Shown piece after piece: positions 53,615 through 63,879 of a stretch of DNA of 64,000 nt (positions are counted from its first letter, which is position 1; each line of letters starts with the position of its first letter). The notes under the pieces were generated by a model. The model had not been told where the DNA came from. It saw only the letters and a list, made by a program, of their open reading frames with translations, and did not search any database. A program made the translations under genes and the position numbers. This DNA comes from Virgisporangium aliadipatigenens (GTDB lineage Bacteria; Actinomycetota; Actinomycetes; Mycobacteriales; Micromonosporaceae): the NCBI RefSeq assembly GCF_016863615.1, contig NZ_BOPF01000016.1:62001-126000 (forward strand), written 5' to 3'.

Positions 53615-54639
53615 CAACGGGTCCTCGTCACCTTCGCGAGCCCGCGCGGCCGGTCGGGGTCCGCGCCCCGGTCGAGCGCGAGCCGCCAGGCGAACTGCTG
53701 CAGCGGCAGGATCTCCAGCACCGGCGCCAGTTCGGGGACGACGCCCTCGGTCACCAGCGCGAGGCCGCGCTCCCCGGCGTCGGGGCCGACGACGAGCACG
53801 TCGGTGCCGGTGTCGCGGAGGCGGTCGACGGCCGCGCGCGCGGAGTCGCCACCGGCGTCGCCGGAGAGAACGGCGATCAGCGGCACGTTGCTGTCGAGCA
53901 TGGCGACGGGCCCGTGCAGCAGGTCGGCGGTGCTGAACGCGTGCGCCGACAGGTACGACGTCTCCATGAGCTTGAGCGCGCCCTCGCGGGCCGACGGGTA
54001 GGAGTACCCGCGGCCGGTGGTGACGAGCCGGTTGGCGAACCGGTACCGCGCCGCCGCCGCGTGCACTGCCGCCGCGTTGTCCAGGGTGGCGGCCGCGGCG
54101 GCGGGCAGTGCGGCCGCTCCGGCGGGGTCGCCGCCGAGCAGCAGGTACAACGCGAGCAACTCGGCGGTGTACGACTTGGTGGCCGCGACGGCCAGTTCCT
54201 CGCCGGCCTCGAGCGCGAACGAGAAGTCCGCGGCCTCGTGCACCGGCGACCCGGGCACGTTGGTCAGCGCGACCGTGGTGGCGCCGCACTCGCGGGCGAC
54301 GGCGGTGGACTCGGCGAGGTCGGGGGAGCCGCCGGACTGGCTGACGGCGACGAACAGCACGTCGGACAGGTCGGGCTTGGCCTTGTACAGCGTCATCGTC
54401 GACGGGGAGACGAGGCCGGCGGGCAGCCCGAGGCGGATCTCCACCAGGTACTTGGCGTACAGCGCGGCGTGGTCGCTGGTGCCGCGCGCGGCGAGCAGGA
54501 CGAACCGCGGCTTGCGCCGCCGCACCGCCGCGGCGACCTCCTCGATCTCGGTCGCGCGGCCGAGCAGCCGCGCCAGCACGTCGGGCTGTTCGGCGATCTC
54601 CGCCGCCATCTGCGCGCCGGCGGTCATCGTCTCGCTCAT
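53614..54639 (-). CDS. SIS-domain sugar isomerase/deaminase (AgaS/NagB-II-like)
   Basis: 341 residues from the ATG at 54639, which has GGGAG seven bases upstream. Two SIS domains (LLAARGTSDHAALYAKYLVE, VAVSQSGGSPDLAEST, then GRGYSYPSAREGALKLMETS, LLHGPVAMLD) match the isomerase half of GlmS without the glutaminase domain. Such proteins act as GlcN-6-P deaminases or related isomerases, the step after NagA. A longer start at 54681 is possible but would place a dre-like site within the coding region. Confidence 0.87.
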   Translation of the reverse strand: MSETMTAGAQMAAEIAEQPDVLARLLGRATEIEEVAAAVRRRKPRFVLLAARGTSDHAALYAKYLVEIRLGLPAGLVSPSTMTLYKAKPDLSDVLFVAVSQSGGSPDLAESTAVARECGATTVALTNVPGSPVHEAADFSFALEAGEELAVAATKSYTAELLALYLLLGGDPAGAAALPAAAAATLDNAAAVHAAAARYRFANRLVTTGRGYSYPSAREGALKLMETSYLSAHAFSTADLLHGPVAMLDSNVPLIAVLSGDAGGDSARAAVDRLRDTGTDVLVVGPDAGERGLALVTEGVVPELAPVLEILPLQQFAWRLALDRGADPDRPRGLAKVTRTR

Positions 54640-54671
54640 GGGCAGGCTCCCGTCAGAAGTCGTCGAGGGCG

Positions 54672-54687
54672 AGTGGTCCATACCGGT
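54672..54687. promoter_or_regulatory. Candidate DasR-type (dre) site
   Basis: AGTGGTCCATACCGGT matches the dre consensus (A/C-TGGTCTAGACCA type) at 13 of 16 positions. It lies 33 bases before the SIS gene start, inside the operon, and could give internal control. Confidence 0.45.
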
Positions 54688-54736
54688 CCAGTCCTGTTGG
54701 TTCGGAATCCTACGGTCCGATTTGCCGAAATGGAAC

Positions 54737-56152
54737 TCAGCTGCCCGTGACGAGCAGCTCAGCCGCGACGCGGAGGTTGGGCCGGCCGGCCCCGCCGACC
54801 AGTACCACCGGGGCGCCGTCCAGCAGGTCAGGGCGGGGAAGCCCGAGATCCACAAGCACCGCGTCGGGCCGCTCCGCCCGTACCCGTGCCCACACGTCGC
54901 GCTGCCAATCGTGCCGCGCCACGTCGCGCCCCACGACCACCACCGGGTCCGGCCCGGCCACCGCCGCGTCCACGCCGTCCGCCCCGACCGTGCGCACCGG
55001 CGCGAAACCGAGCGCCGCGAGCGGTCCGCCGAGGTCCCACCCCGCCTCGCCGACCGCGAGGTTGGGCGCGTGCCGGAGTTCGATGAGAACGGGCGCGCCG
55101 GCCAGCGGGGACACTCCCCGTGCGACCGCGGCCCGCCGCGCCGCCTCCAGTCCCGCATCCTTCGCGGGAACGGCTTCGCCGGCCCACTGGCGCAGTAGCC
55201 GCACACGGTTGGCGGCCTGCTCTAGGCGTTCCACCGGAAGTGTCTTGTCGGCCACGGCGGCCAGGATCGCGTCGCGGACCTCGCGGTAACGGACCTCGCC
55301 GCCCAGCGCGCCCAGACACAACGCGTCGGCGCCCGCGACCAGCGCGCGCACGGCGCCCCCGGCGATGCCGTAGCGGTCCCGCAGGCCCGCCATCTCCAGC
55401 GCGTCGGTGACGACCACGCCGTCGAAGCCCAGCTCGCCGCGGAGCACGTCGGTGAGGATGCGGCGGCTCACGGTCGCCGGCCCCTCGGGGTCGAGCGCCG
55501 GCACCACCACGTGCGCCGTCATGATCGCGCGCACCCCGGCCGTGATCGCCGCGACGAACGGCGGCAGGTGATCGCGCCGCCACTCCGCCTCGGTGCAGCG
55601 GGTGGTGGGCAGCTCGTGGTGCGAGTCGGCGCGGGTGTCGCCGTGCCCGGGGAAGTGCTTGGCACACGCGGCCACCCCGGCTGCCTGCAGCCCGAGCACC
55701 CACGCGGCGGTGTGCCTGCTGACGAGGGCCGGATCCGACCCGAACGACCGCACCCCGATCACCGGGTTCTCCGGATCGACGTTGACGTCGGCGTCCGGCG
55801 CCAGGTCGAACCGGATGCCGGCGGCCCGCAGCTCGGAGCCGATCCGGTGCGCCACGGCGGTCGTCGTGGCCACGTCGTCGACCGCCCCGAGCACGTGATT
55901 GCCCGGCACCGGGCTGCCCGAACGGTAGTGCAGGCGGGTGACGTCCCCGCCCTCCTCGTCGGTGGCGACCAGGGCGCCGTACTCCTCGGACAGCAGCCGG
56001 CCCAGGCGCGGGGCGTCCGCGTCGGTCGGCAGGTTCTGCCCGTAGAGCACCACCGCGCCCAGGTCGGGTGCGGCCCGCCGGATCCACTCCGGCGGCTCCA
56101 CCTCTTCGTACCCGACGAGCAGAACGCCGTCGGCGAGCCTCTCGACGTTCAC
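54737..56152 (-). CDS. GH3 beta-N-acetylhexosaminidase (NagZ-like)
   Basis: 471 residues. The family motif for NagZ-type GH3 enzymes is present: CAKHFPGHGDTRADSHHELP, with the catalytic Asp/His pair, and VVVTDALEMAGLRDRYG with the nucleophile Asp. AVVLYGQNLPTDADAPRL is typical near the start. No signal peptide, so it should act on imported GlcNAc-anhMurNAc or chito-oligomers in the cytoplasm. A C-terminal ~150-residue second domain is present. The start overlaps the GntR gene by four bases. Confidence 0.9.
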   Translation of the reverse strand: MNVERLADGVLLVGYEEVEPPEWIRRAAPDLGAVVLYGQNLPTDADAPRLGRLLSEEYGALVATDEEGGDVTRLHYRSGSPVPGNHVLGAVDDVATTTAVAHRIGSELRAAGIRFDLAPDADVNVDPENPVIGVRSFGSDPALVSRHTAAWVLGLQAAGVAACAKHFPGHGDTRADSHHELPTTRCTEAEWRRDHLPPFVAAITAGVRAIMTAHVVVPALDPEGPATVSRRILTDVLRGELGFDGVVVTDALEMAGLRDRYGIAGGAVRALVAGADALCLGALGGEVRYREVRDAILAAVADKTLPVERLEQAANRVRLLRQWAGEAVPAKDAGLEAARRAAVARGVSPLAGAPVLIELRHAPNLAVGEAGWDLGGPLAALGFAPVRTVGADGVDAAVAGPDPVVVVGRDVARHDWQRDVWARVRAERPDAVLVDLGLPRPDLLDGAPVVLVGGAGRPNLRVAAELLVTGS

Positions 56153-56892
56153 TGCATGGCCAACGATGCGCGCAACTGGTACCTGTCCGCTCGGTAGGTC
56201 GAGACGGCGTACTCGGCCGGTGTGGTACCCGCCCAGCAGCGCCGCTGCAGAAGAAGAACGGCGCTGCCCGGGGCCAGACCCAGCAGGCCGGCGTCGCCGC
56301 TGTCGGCGATCCCCGCCTCGATGACCTGATCGCCGCGGTCCAGCACGACGCCGTAGACGTCGGCGAGGACCTCGTACAGCGAGACGCCCTCGAGGGTGCG
56401 TTCCATCAGGTCCGGCGCGAGGGCAGCCGGGATGTGCGAACGTTCGAGGGCCATCGGCACGCCGTCGGCGGTACGCAGCCGCTCGATCGCGTAAACGGGG
56501 GCGCCGCCCTCCAGGGCGAGTTCCCGCGCGACGGCCGCGGTCGCCGGGATCAGCCGCCGCCCGAGGTCCCGCGAGCCCGGCGTCATGCCCCGCGCACGCA
56601 TGTCCTCCGTGAACGACGTCAGCCGCAACGGGATGTCGATCTTGGGCCGGGAGACGAACGTCCCCTTGCCCTGCACCCGGTACAGCCGCCCCTCGGAGAC
56701 CAGGTGCTCCACCGCCTGGCGGGCGGTCATCCGGGACAGGCCGTAACGGGCGGCCAACTCGCGCTCGGACGGGACCGGGGCGTCGACGGCCAGCTCCCGT
56801 TCGATGAGATCGAGCAGGATCTCGCGGAGCTGGTAGTACTTCGGGACCGGGCTGCGTGCGTCGATGTCGGTCCTACCGGTGGCGGTCGCCAC
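56149..56892 (-). CDS. DasR/NagR-like GntR regulator
   Basis: 247 residues from a GTG with AGGAGG seven bases upstream. The winged helix (KYYQLREILLDLIERELAVD, PSERELAARYGLSRMTARQAVEHLV, GRLYRVQGKGTFVSRP) and UTRA domain (RLTSFTEDMRARGMTPGS, AGTTPAEYAVSTYRADRYQL) match DasR/NagR. These bind dre operators and are released by GlcN-6-P or GlcNAc-6-P. It is the first gene of the amino-sugar operon, and a dre-like site lies 29 bases upstream, implying autoregulation. Whether it is the genome's only DasR cannot be judged here. Confidence 0.87.
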   Translation of the reverse strand: MATATGRTDIDARSPVPKYYQLREILLDLIERELAVDAPVPSERELAARYGLSRMTARQAVEHLVSEGRLYRVQGKGTFVSRPKIDIPLRLTSFTEDMRARGMTPGSRDLGRRLIPATAAVARELALEGGAPVYAIERLRTADGVPMALERSHIPAALAPDLMERTLEGVSLYEVLADVYGVVLDRGDQVIEAGIADSGDAGLLGLAPGSAVLLLQRRCWAGTTPAEYAVSTYRADRYQLRASLAMQ

Positions 56893-56921
56893 GGCACCGC
56901 CTCCTGTCCGTGAGCTGGCGT

Positions 56922-56937
56922 GGTGGTCTAGTCCACC
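56922..56937. promoter_or_regulatory. Dre-like operator before the GntR gene
   Basis: GGTGGTCTAGTCCACC is a palindrome matching the core of the DasR dre (TGGTCTAGACCA) at 11 of 12 positions. It lies 29-45 bases before the regulator's start, in a place suited to repression of the whole operon. Confidence 0.7.
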
Positions 56938-56997
56938 GAGACTACTCGGGTCCGGGACGTACACACTGTGGTGAACGTCCCGGACCCGATATTCGGT

Positions 56998-58611
<1,614 letters not shown>

Positions 58612-58693
58612 GGGGGATCCAATCGATGAGGGGTCGGGAGATCGGACGGGTAGCCATAGCCGTCCGATTGACCTGTCATCGGCGGGAGGACCG

Positions 58694-58737
58694 ATTGGTC
58701 TAGACCGGACTATACGATTTCTGACAGACGCTGTCAC
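58694..58737 (-). promoter_or_regulatory. Chitinase promoter overlapped by a dre site
   Basis: On the minus strand, GTGACA (58737-58732) and TATAGT (58714-58709) are separated by 17 bases. The dre core TGGTCTAGACC (58696-58706, perfect) follows directly, covering the expected transcript start near 58702. A bound DasR-like repressor would block initiation. Confidence 0.75.
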
Positions 58738-58822
58738 CACCAGAGGGGTCGTGCGGACGCCATTACTTTTCGTGAGGCTTTAGCTCATGGAACAGGCGGT
58801 GCACACACCCGAGGAGACAACG

Positions 58823-59560
58823 GTGGCCGATGAGCCGCCCCTGCTGCTGCACCCGCGCCGACCCGGCACCGCAGCGGTGGGCATCGACGACCGGCACTAC
58901 CCGGTCCTGACGGCCGACGGTCGCATCGCGCTCGAACCCGGCGAGACGATCCTCTGGCAGGGCCGCGCCGAGATCGCCGAGTATCGCTACAGCGAGGGCA
59001 TGGACCGGCACGACGTCCGGTGGACCCTGCCCGCCGCGTGCGACGTGACCGTGACCGACCGGCGCCTGGCCTTCACCTGCCGGCGCGGGCTCGCCGTGAC
59101 GCCGCCCGACGGGGCGTGGCGCGCGGCGCTCCGGCTCGCGCGGTCGGTCACCCGCCGGCGGCGCACCCTCTCGGCCGGCCAGGTGCGCTGGCAGTGGCCG
59201 AGCCGGCTGTACGTCAAGCGCGGCGTGCTGCTGCTCGTGATGGGCGCCTACCGGGTGAACGGCCTGCCGACCCTCGCGCTCTCCGGCTGGCGCACCGACC
59301 CGCAGCCGGTCGCCAACACGATCCGCGCCGCCGTGGCCCGCTACCGCCTGGACAACGCCGAGACGCTGGGCGTGGACCCGGCCGAGGCCGCCGCCCTGCG
59401 CGAACGCATCGACGCGCCGGTCTTCGCCGCCGGCAGTTCGCAGGCGAGCAACCTGCCCGGGCCGCTGCTGTTCGGGTTTCTCGACGCGGCCGAGTACCGC
59501 CGTCCCGACGCCGCCGAGCTGGCCAGCCCGGCCGGTGCGCCCGGGCAGGAGGATCGGTGA
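58823..59560 (+). CDS. Conserved hypothetical protein
   Basis: 245 residues from GTG at 58823, which has GAGGAG six bases upstream; an ATG at 58787 would add 12 residues. It contains LEPGETILWQGRAEIAEYRY, DVTVTDRRLAFTCRRG and the C-terminal LPGPLLFGFLDAAEY. The GETILWQG opening recalls PH-like or membrane-associated bPH domains found in actinobacteria, but there is no clear membrane helix apart from GVLLLVMGAYRV. Function unknown. Confidence 0.7.
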   Translation: MADEPPLLLHPRRPGTAAVGIDDRHYPVLTADGRIALEPGETILWQGRAEIAEYRYSEGMDRHDVRWTLPAACDVTVTDRRLAFTCRRGLAVTPPDGAWRAALRLARSVTRRRRTLSAGQVRWQWPSRLYVKRGVLLLVMGAYRVNGLPTLALSGWRTDPQPVANTIRAAVARYRLDNAETLGVDPAEAAALRERIDAPVFAAGSSQASNLPGPLLFGFLDAAEYRRPDAAELASPAGAPGQEDR

Positions 59561-59697
59561 AACCACCGGTCGGCGCCTCGATGCGCAGCGACACCGATCG
59601 CACGATTCACGACCGCCCCGCTGAAGTATTCATCGTGCCCCGGCCGTATGCAGCGAAGAAACGCCCACGGTGCCGGGCGGTCGGCTGAACCCCTCAA

Positions 59698-59746
59698 GGA
59701 AAACGCTTTCCCGTCCTTGCCGGCGATTGACGGGACCGGATACGTT
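59698..59746 (+). promoter_or_regulatory. LacI-type operator and promoter of the pectate lyase gene
   Basis: GGAAAACGCTTTCC (59698-59711) is a near-palindrome with the central CG of LacI-family operators. TTGCCG (59717) and TACGTT (59741) with an 18-base spacer form a plausible promoter just downstream, 60 bases before the ATG. Otherwise the 248 bases between 59561 and 59808 hold nothing I recognise. Confidence 0.5.
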
Positions 59747-59808
59747 GCGCGGACCTCGCGGCGCTCACCCCCTTCGACGTGCGCCGCCGTCATCCCGGGA
59801 AGGTCCGC

Positions 59809-61266
59809 ATGGATACCTCCACCCCCCGCCGTCTCCGGCTGCGCCGCGGTTGGCGCACCGGGCTCGTCGGTGCCGCCGTGCTCACCCTCGTCGGTGCCGG
59901 AACGGCGTTCGTGCTCAACCCCGCCGAGGCCGCCACGATCGACACCGGCGCCTACTACCAGTTCGTGAACGTCAACAGCGGACTGGCCGTCGAGGGCAAC
60001 ACCAGCACCGTGCTCCAGCAGCCGGTGAACGGCTCCTCGACCACGCAGCAGTTCCAGTTCCTCGACATGGGCAGCGGGTACTACCGCCTCAAGTCCCGCA
60101 GCAGCGGCCGCGTCGTCGAGGTCGCCGGTGGCAGCACCGCCGACGGTGCCACGGTGCAGATGGCCGCCGGCGGCGGGAGTTCCGCCTACCAGCAGCAGTT
60201 CCAGGTGCTCGACTCCGCCACCGACGTGGTGCGCTTCCGCAACCGCAGCAGCGGCAAGGTGCTCGACGCCTGGGAGTGGTCGACGGCGGCCGGCAGCCGC
60301 ATCTCGCAGTTCGGTGATCTCAACGGCGCGAACCAGCAGTTCCGCCTCGTGAAGGTGGGCGGCGGCACGACGCCGACGTCCGGCCCCACCGGCAACCCCG
60401 GCACCCCGCAGACCGGCCTCGTCGGCTGGGCCACCCAGAACGGCGGCACCACCGGCGGCGGCAGCGCCGCGACGACCACGGTCACCAGCGCCTCCGCGCT
60501 GACCAGCGCCCTCGCGTCGACCAGCCCGGCGGTGATCCGGGTCTCCGGGAACATCTCCTGCTCCGGCATGCTGCGGGTGCGTTCCCACAAGACGATCCTC
60601 GGGAACTCTGGCGCGACGATCACCGGCTGCGGCTTCAACATCAACGGCGACAGCAACGTCATCATCCGGAACCTGAACTTCACCGGCTGGGACGACGACG
60701 CCATCAACGTCCAGGAGTCGGCCAAGAACATCTGGATCGACCACAACAGCTTCAGCAACGGCTACGACGGCGCCGTCGACATCAAGCGCGGCTCCGACTT
60801 CGTCACCGTGTCGTGGAACCGCGTCTTCAACCACGACAAGTCGATGCTGCTGGGCCACAGCGACGACAACGCCGCGCAGGACACCGGGCACCTGCGGGTG
60901 ACCTACCACCACAACTACTTCGACGGCACCACGCAGCGGCACCCGCGGGTCCGCTTCGGCAACCCGGTGCACGTGTACAACAACTACTACCGCGCGAACA
61001 GCGGCTACGGCGTCGCCTCCACCGAGGGCGCCGGCGTGCTCGTCGAGGGCAACTACTTCGAGAACGTCGCCGACCCGTTCCACCTGGGCGAGGGCGACTC
61101 CGGCCCGGGGACCCTGGTCGCGCGCAACAACACGCTCGTCGGCTCCGGTTCGGGCCAGACCGGCGGCAGCGTGGCGAGCATCCCGTACTCGTACACGCTC
61201 GATGCGTCGGCCAACGTGAAGGCCGGCGTCACGGCCGGAGCGGGCGCGGGCAGGATCAGCGTCTGA
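59809..61266 (+). CDS. Secreted pectate lyase (PL1) with N-terminal ricin-type lectin
   Basis: 485 residues. Signal region (TGLVGAAVLTLVGAGTAFVL). Residues ~45-185 form a beta-trefoil with QxW-like repeats (GAYYQFVNVNSGLAVEG, QQFQFLDMGSGYYRL). The lyase domain has PL1 motifs: NVIIRNLNFTGWDDDAINV, IWIDHNSFSNGYDGAVDIKRG for Ca2+ binding, and HHNYFDGTTQRHPRVRFG with the catalytic Arg. It should cleave polygalacturonate outside the cell. ATG start behind GGGAAGG. A hairpin terminator follows. Confidence 0.92.
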   Translation: MDTSTPRRLRLRRGWRTGLVGAAVLTLVGAGTAFVLNPAEAATIDTGAYYQFVNVNSGLAVEGNTSTVLQQPVNGSSTTQQFQFLDMGSGYYRLKSRSSGRVVEVAGGSTADGATVQMAAGGGSSAYQQQFQVLDSATDVVRFRNRSSGKVLDAWEWSTAAGSRISQFGDLNGANQQFRLVKVGGGTTPTSGPTGNPGTPQTGLVGWATQNGGTTGGGSAATTTVTSASALTSALASTSPAVIRVSGNISCSGMLRVRSHKTILGNSGATITGCGFNINGDSNVIIRNLNFTGWDDDAINVQESAKNIWIDHNSFSNGYDGAVDIKRGSDFVTVSWNRVFNHDKSMLLGHSDDNAAQDTGHLRVTYHHNYFDGTTQRHPRVRFGNPVHVYNNYYRANSGYGVASTEGAGVLVEGNYFENVADPFHLGEGDSGPGTLVARNNTLVGSGSGQTGGSVASIPYSYTLDASANVKAGVTAGAGAGRISV

Positions 61267-61279
61267 ACCGCTTACGCGG

Positions 61280-61327
61280 GCGGCGGGCGCTCAACCCTGG
61301 GGGGTGGGCGCCCGCCGCGTCGTTTTT
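61280..61327 (+). terminator. Rho-independent terminator after the pectate lyase gene
   Basis: CGGCGGGCGC (61281-61290) pairs with 61308-61317 around a 17-base loop and is followed by a run of five T. It is a clean intrinsic terminator, rare among those in this window in having a T-tract. Confidence 0.8.
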
Positions 61328-61447
61328 CGGGGCCGTTTTGTGACGTGACGTGACAGGGGTCTCGACTACGCCTCCCGCCGTACGCATGGTGTCCCGAGCG
61401 TTGGGAAGGTGGCTCCCGACGTACCCACCGACTCAAGGAGGCGTGCG

Positions 61448-62812
61448 GTGGAGATGTTGTTGGCGGAGGCGGCCACCCCGGCGGATCTCGGCGCTGCCCG
61501 GGTCCAGATGGCGATCTCCCTGGGATGGCACATCGTCATAGCGAGCTTCGGGGTGGCGATGCCGGCGATCACCCTGTTCGTCGAGTGGCGCGGGCACAAG
61601 ACCGGCGAGGTGGAGTACCGGCTGCTGGCCAGACGGTGGGCGCGCGCAATGGGTGTGCTCTTCGCGGTCGGCGCCGTGTCGGGCACGATCCTCAGCTTCG
61701 AGATGGGCCTGCTGTGGCCCGGCCTGATGGGCACCTACGGCGAGGTCATCGGCCTGCCGTTCACCCTGGAGGGCTTCGCGTTCTTCGTCGAGGCGATCTT
61801 CCTCGGCATCTATCTGTACGGCTGGGACCGGTTGTCGCCGCGGGTGCACATGTGGTCCGCCGTGCCGATCCTGATCGCCGGCGTGGCGGGGACGTTCTTC
61901 GTGGTGAGCGCCAACGCCTGGATGAACCAGCCGCGCGGCTTCGACCTCGAGAACGGCAAGGTCGTCGGCGTCGACCCGTGGGCGGCGATGTTCAATCCGG
62001 CGACGCCGCCGCAGTCGGTGCACATGCTGGTGGCGGCGTTCATGGTGACCGGGTTCTGCATGGCGGCGGTGTACGCCGTGGGGATGCTGCGGGGGCGGCG
62101 GGACCGGTATCACCGCATCGGGTTCGTGGTGCCGTTCACGGTGGCGGCGATCATGGCGCCGGTGCAGGTGGGCGTCGGCGACTGGGCGGCCCATTTCGTC
62201 GCCGACTACCAGCCGGTCAAGCTCGCCGCGATGGAGGGCGTGTACGAGACGGAACGCGGCGTTCCGCTGCACATCGGCGGCGTGGCGGTCGACGGCGAAC
62301 TGCGGTACGCGATCGAGATCCCCAACGCCCTGTCGCTGCTGGCGCACTGGGACCCCAACGCGGAGATCAAGGGCCTGAACGAGGTGCCGGAAGAAGACCG
62401 TCCACCGGTCAACGTGGTGCACCTGTCGTTCCAGCTCATGGTCGCGCTCGGCTCGGCGATGCTGGCCGTCGCGGCGTGGTTCGCGTTCCTGTGGTGGCGC
62501 CGCAAGGCCCCGCCGGAGGGGAAGTGGTTCCTGGTCGCGGCGGCGCTGTGCGGGCCGGCGGCCGTGCTGGCGCTGGAGTCCGGCTGGACGACGACGGAGG
62601 TGGGCCGCCAGCCGTGGGTCGTCTACGGCTCGCTGCGCACGCTCGACGCGGTCAACCCGGCGCCGGGCCTCACGGTCGGCCTCGTCACGGTGCTGCTGGT
62701 CTACGCGGGGCTGACGGCGGCGACGGTGTTCGTGCTGCGGCGGTTGGCGCGCGACCGGCCGGTACCGGTGGCGCCGCAGGAGTCCGACGTCACGGAGGCA
62801 CCCGTCCCATGA
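61448..62812 (+). CDS. cydA: Cytochrome bd ubiquinol oxidase subunit I
   Basis: 454 residues from a GTG with AGGAGG six bases upstream. About nine membrane helices. ARVQMAISLGWHIVIASFGVAMP holds the haem b595 His region, LPFTLEGFAFFVEAIFLGIY and GWTTTEVGRQPW are signature CydA segments, and the Q-loop (IKGLNEVPEEDRPP) is short, as in the CIO-type oxidases. It oxidises menaquinol/ubiquinol and reduces oxygen with high affinity. The stop overlaps cydB by four bases. Confidence 0.94.
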   Translation: MEMLLAEAATPADLGAARVQMAISLGWHIVIASFGVAMPAITLFVEWRGHKTGEVEYRLLARRWARAMGVLFAVGAVSGTILSFEMGLLWPGLMGTYGEVIGLPFTLEGFAFFVEAIFLGIYLYGWDRLSPRVHMWSAVPILIAGVAGTFFVVSANAWMNQPRGFDLENGKVVGVDPWAAMFNPATPPQSVHMLVAAFMVTGFCMAAVYAVGMLRGRRDRYHRIGFVVPFTVAAIMAPVQVGVGDWAAHFVADYQPVKLAAMEGVYETERGVPLHIGGVAVDGELRYAIEIPNALSLLAHWDPNAEIKGLNEVPEEDRPPVNVVHLSFQLMVALGSAMLAVAAWFAFLWWRRKAPPEGKWFLVAAALCGPAAVLALESGWTTTEVGRQPWVVYGSLRTLDAVNPAPGLTVGLVTVLLVYAGLTAATVFVLRRLARDRPVPVAPQESDVTEAPVP

Positions 62813-63807
62813 CCGCCGCGGATCTGTTGCTTCTGCTGCTGTTGGCCGCGATGACGGCGTACGCGCTCTTCGGCGGCGCCGACTTCGGGGCAGGCTTCTG
62901 GGACCTCGTGGCGGGCGGGGCCGAACGCGGGCGCCCGCACCGCAAGCTCATCGAGCACAGCATCGGGCCGGTGTGGGAGGCGAACCACGTGTGGCTCATC
63001 TTCACGATCGTCGTGCTGTGGACGGGTTTCCCGTCGGTCTTCGCCGCCGTGGCGTCCACTCTGTACATCCCGCTGACCGCCGCCGCGCTCGGCATCATCG
63101 GGCGTGGCGCCGGTTTCGCGTTCCGGAAAACGAGCGTGACCCTGGGACGGCAGCGACTGTTCGGCGCGGGGTTCGCGTTCTCCTCGATCGTGACGCCGTT
63201 CTTCCTCGGCGCGGCCGCGGGCGGCGTCGCCTCGGGGCGGGTCCCGCCGGGCATCGCGGCCGGCGACCTGGTCTCCTCGTGGTGGAACCCGACCTCGGTC
63301 GCCACCGGGCTCCTCGCCGTCGGCGTGGGCGCGTACCTCGCGGTCGTGTTCCTCACCCGGGACGCGCAGAAGCACGCGCCGGAACTGGTCGACGGGTTGC
63401 GCCGGCGGGCGTTGTGGACCGGCGCGGTGGTCGGGGCGCTCGCCGTGCTCGGGCTGGTCGTGGTCGCCGCCGACGCCCCGGCGCTCTTCTCGGAACTGCG
63501 CCATGGCGTCCCCCTCGCCCTCGTCGTCGTCTCCCTCGTCGCCGGGCTGCTCTCCCTTCTTCTGGTGAACTTCCGCAGCTTCGTGGCCGTGCGAATCACG
63601 GCCTCCCTGGCGGCGGCGGCGGTCGTGTGGGCGTGGGGCGCGGCGCAGCATCCGTTCCTGCTGCCGGGGCTGGCGGTCGCCGACGCCGCGGCGGCTCCCG
63701 CGGTCACGCGGGCGATGCTGTGGGTGTCGCTGGCCGGCGGGGTGATCCTGGCGCCGTCGCTCTGGTGGCTGTTCAGGATCGCTTCCGCCGGATCTGTCAG
63801 ATCCTGA
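62809..63807 (+). CDS. cydB: Cytochrome bd ubiquinol oxidase subunit II
   Basis: 332 residues, about eight membrane helices. ALFGGADFGAGFWDLVAGG and IEHSIGPVWEANHVWLIFTIVVLW are the CydB family signatures, and TPFFLGAAAGGVASGRVP follows. It pairs with CydA. Coupled to cydA by the ATGA overlap. CydDC, usually next, is not seen within the window. Confidence 0.94.
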   Translation: MTAADLLLLLLLAAMTAYALFGGADFGAGFWDLVAGGAERGRPHRKLIEHSIGPVWEANHVWLIFTIVVLWTGFPSVFAAVASTLYIPLTAAALGIIGRGAGFAFRKTSVTLGRQRLFGAGFAFSSIVTPFFLGAAAGGVASGRVPPGIAAGDLVSSWWNPTSVATGLLAVGVGAYLAVVFLTRDAQKHAPELVDGLRRRALWTGAVVGALAVLGLVVVAADAPALFSELRHGVPLALVVVSLVAGLLSLLLVNFRSFVAVRITASLAAAAVVWAWGAAQHPFLLPGLAVADAAAAPAVTRAMLWVSLAGGVILAPSLWWLFRIASAGSVRS

Positions 63808-63879
63808 ACTCCGCGTTTGAGTTTTGCGCGCGTGGGGTAGCGGCCCGCTCCTGCTCACCCGGCGAGGAGTTTCCGCACC

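Noticed and set aside
61336-61356. TGACG repeated three times before cydA as a possible Rex or redox operator
   Set aside because: It lacks the inverted symmetry of Rex sites (TTGTGA-N-TCACAA), so no regulator could be supported.
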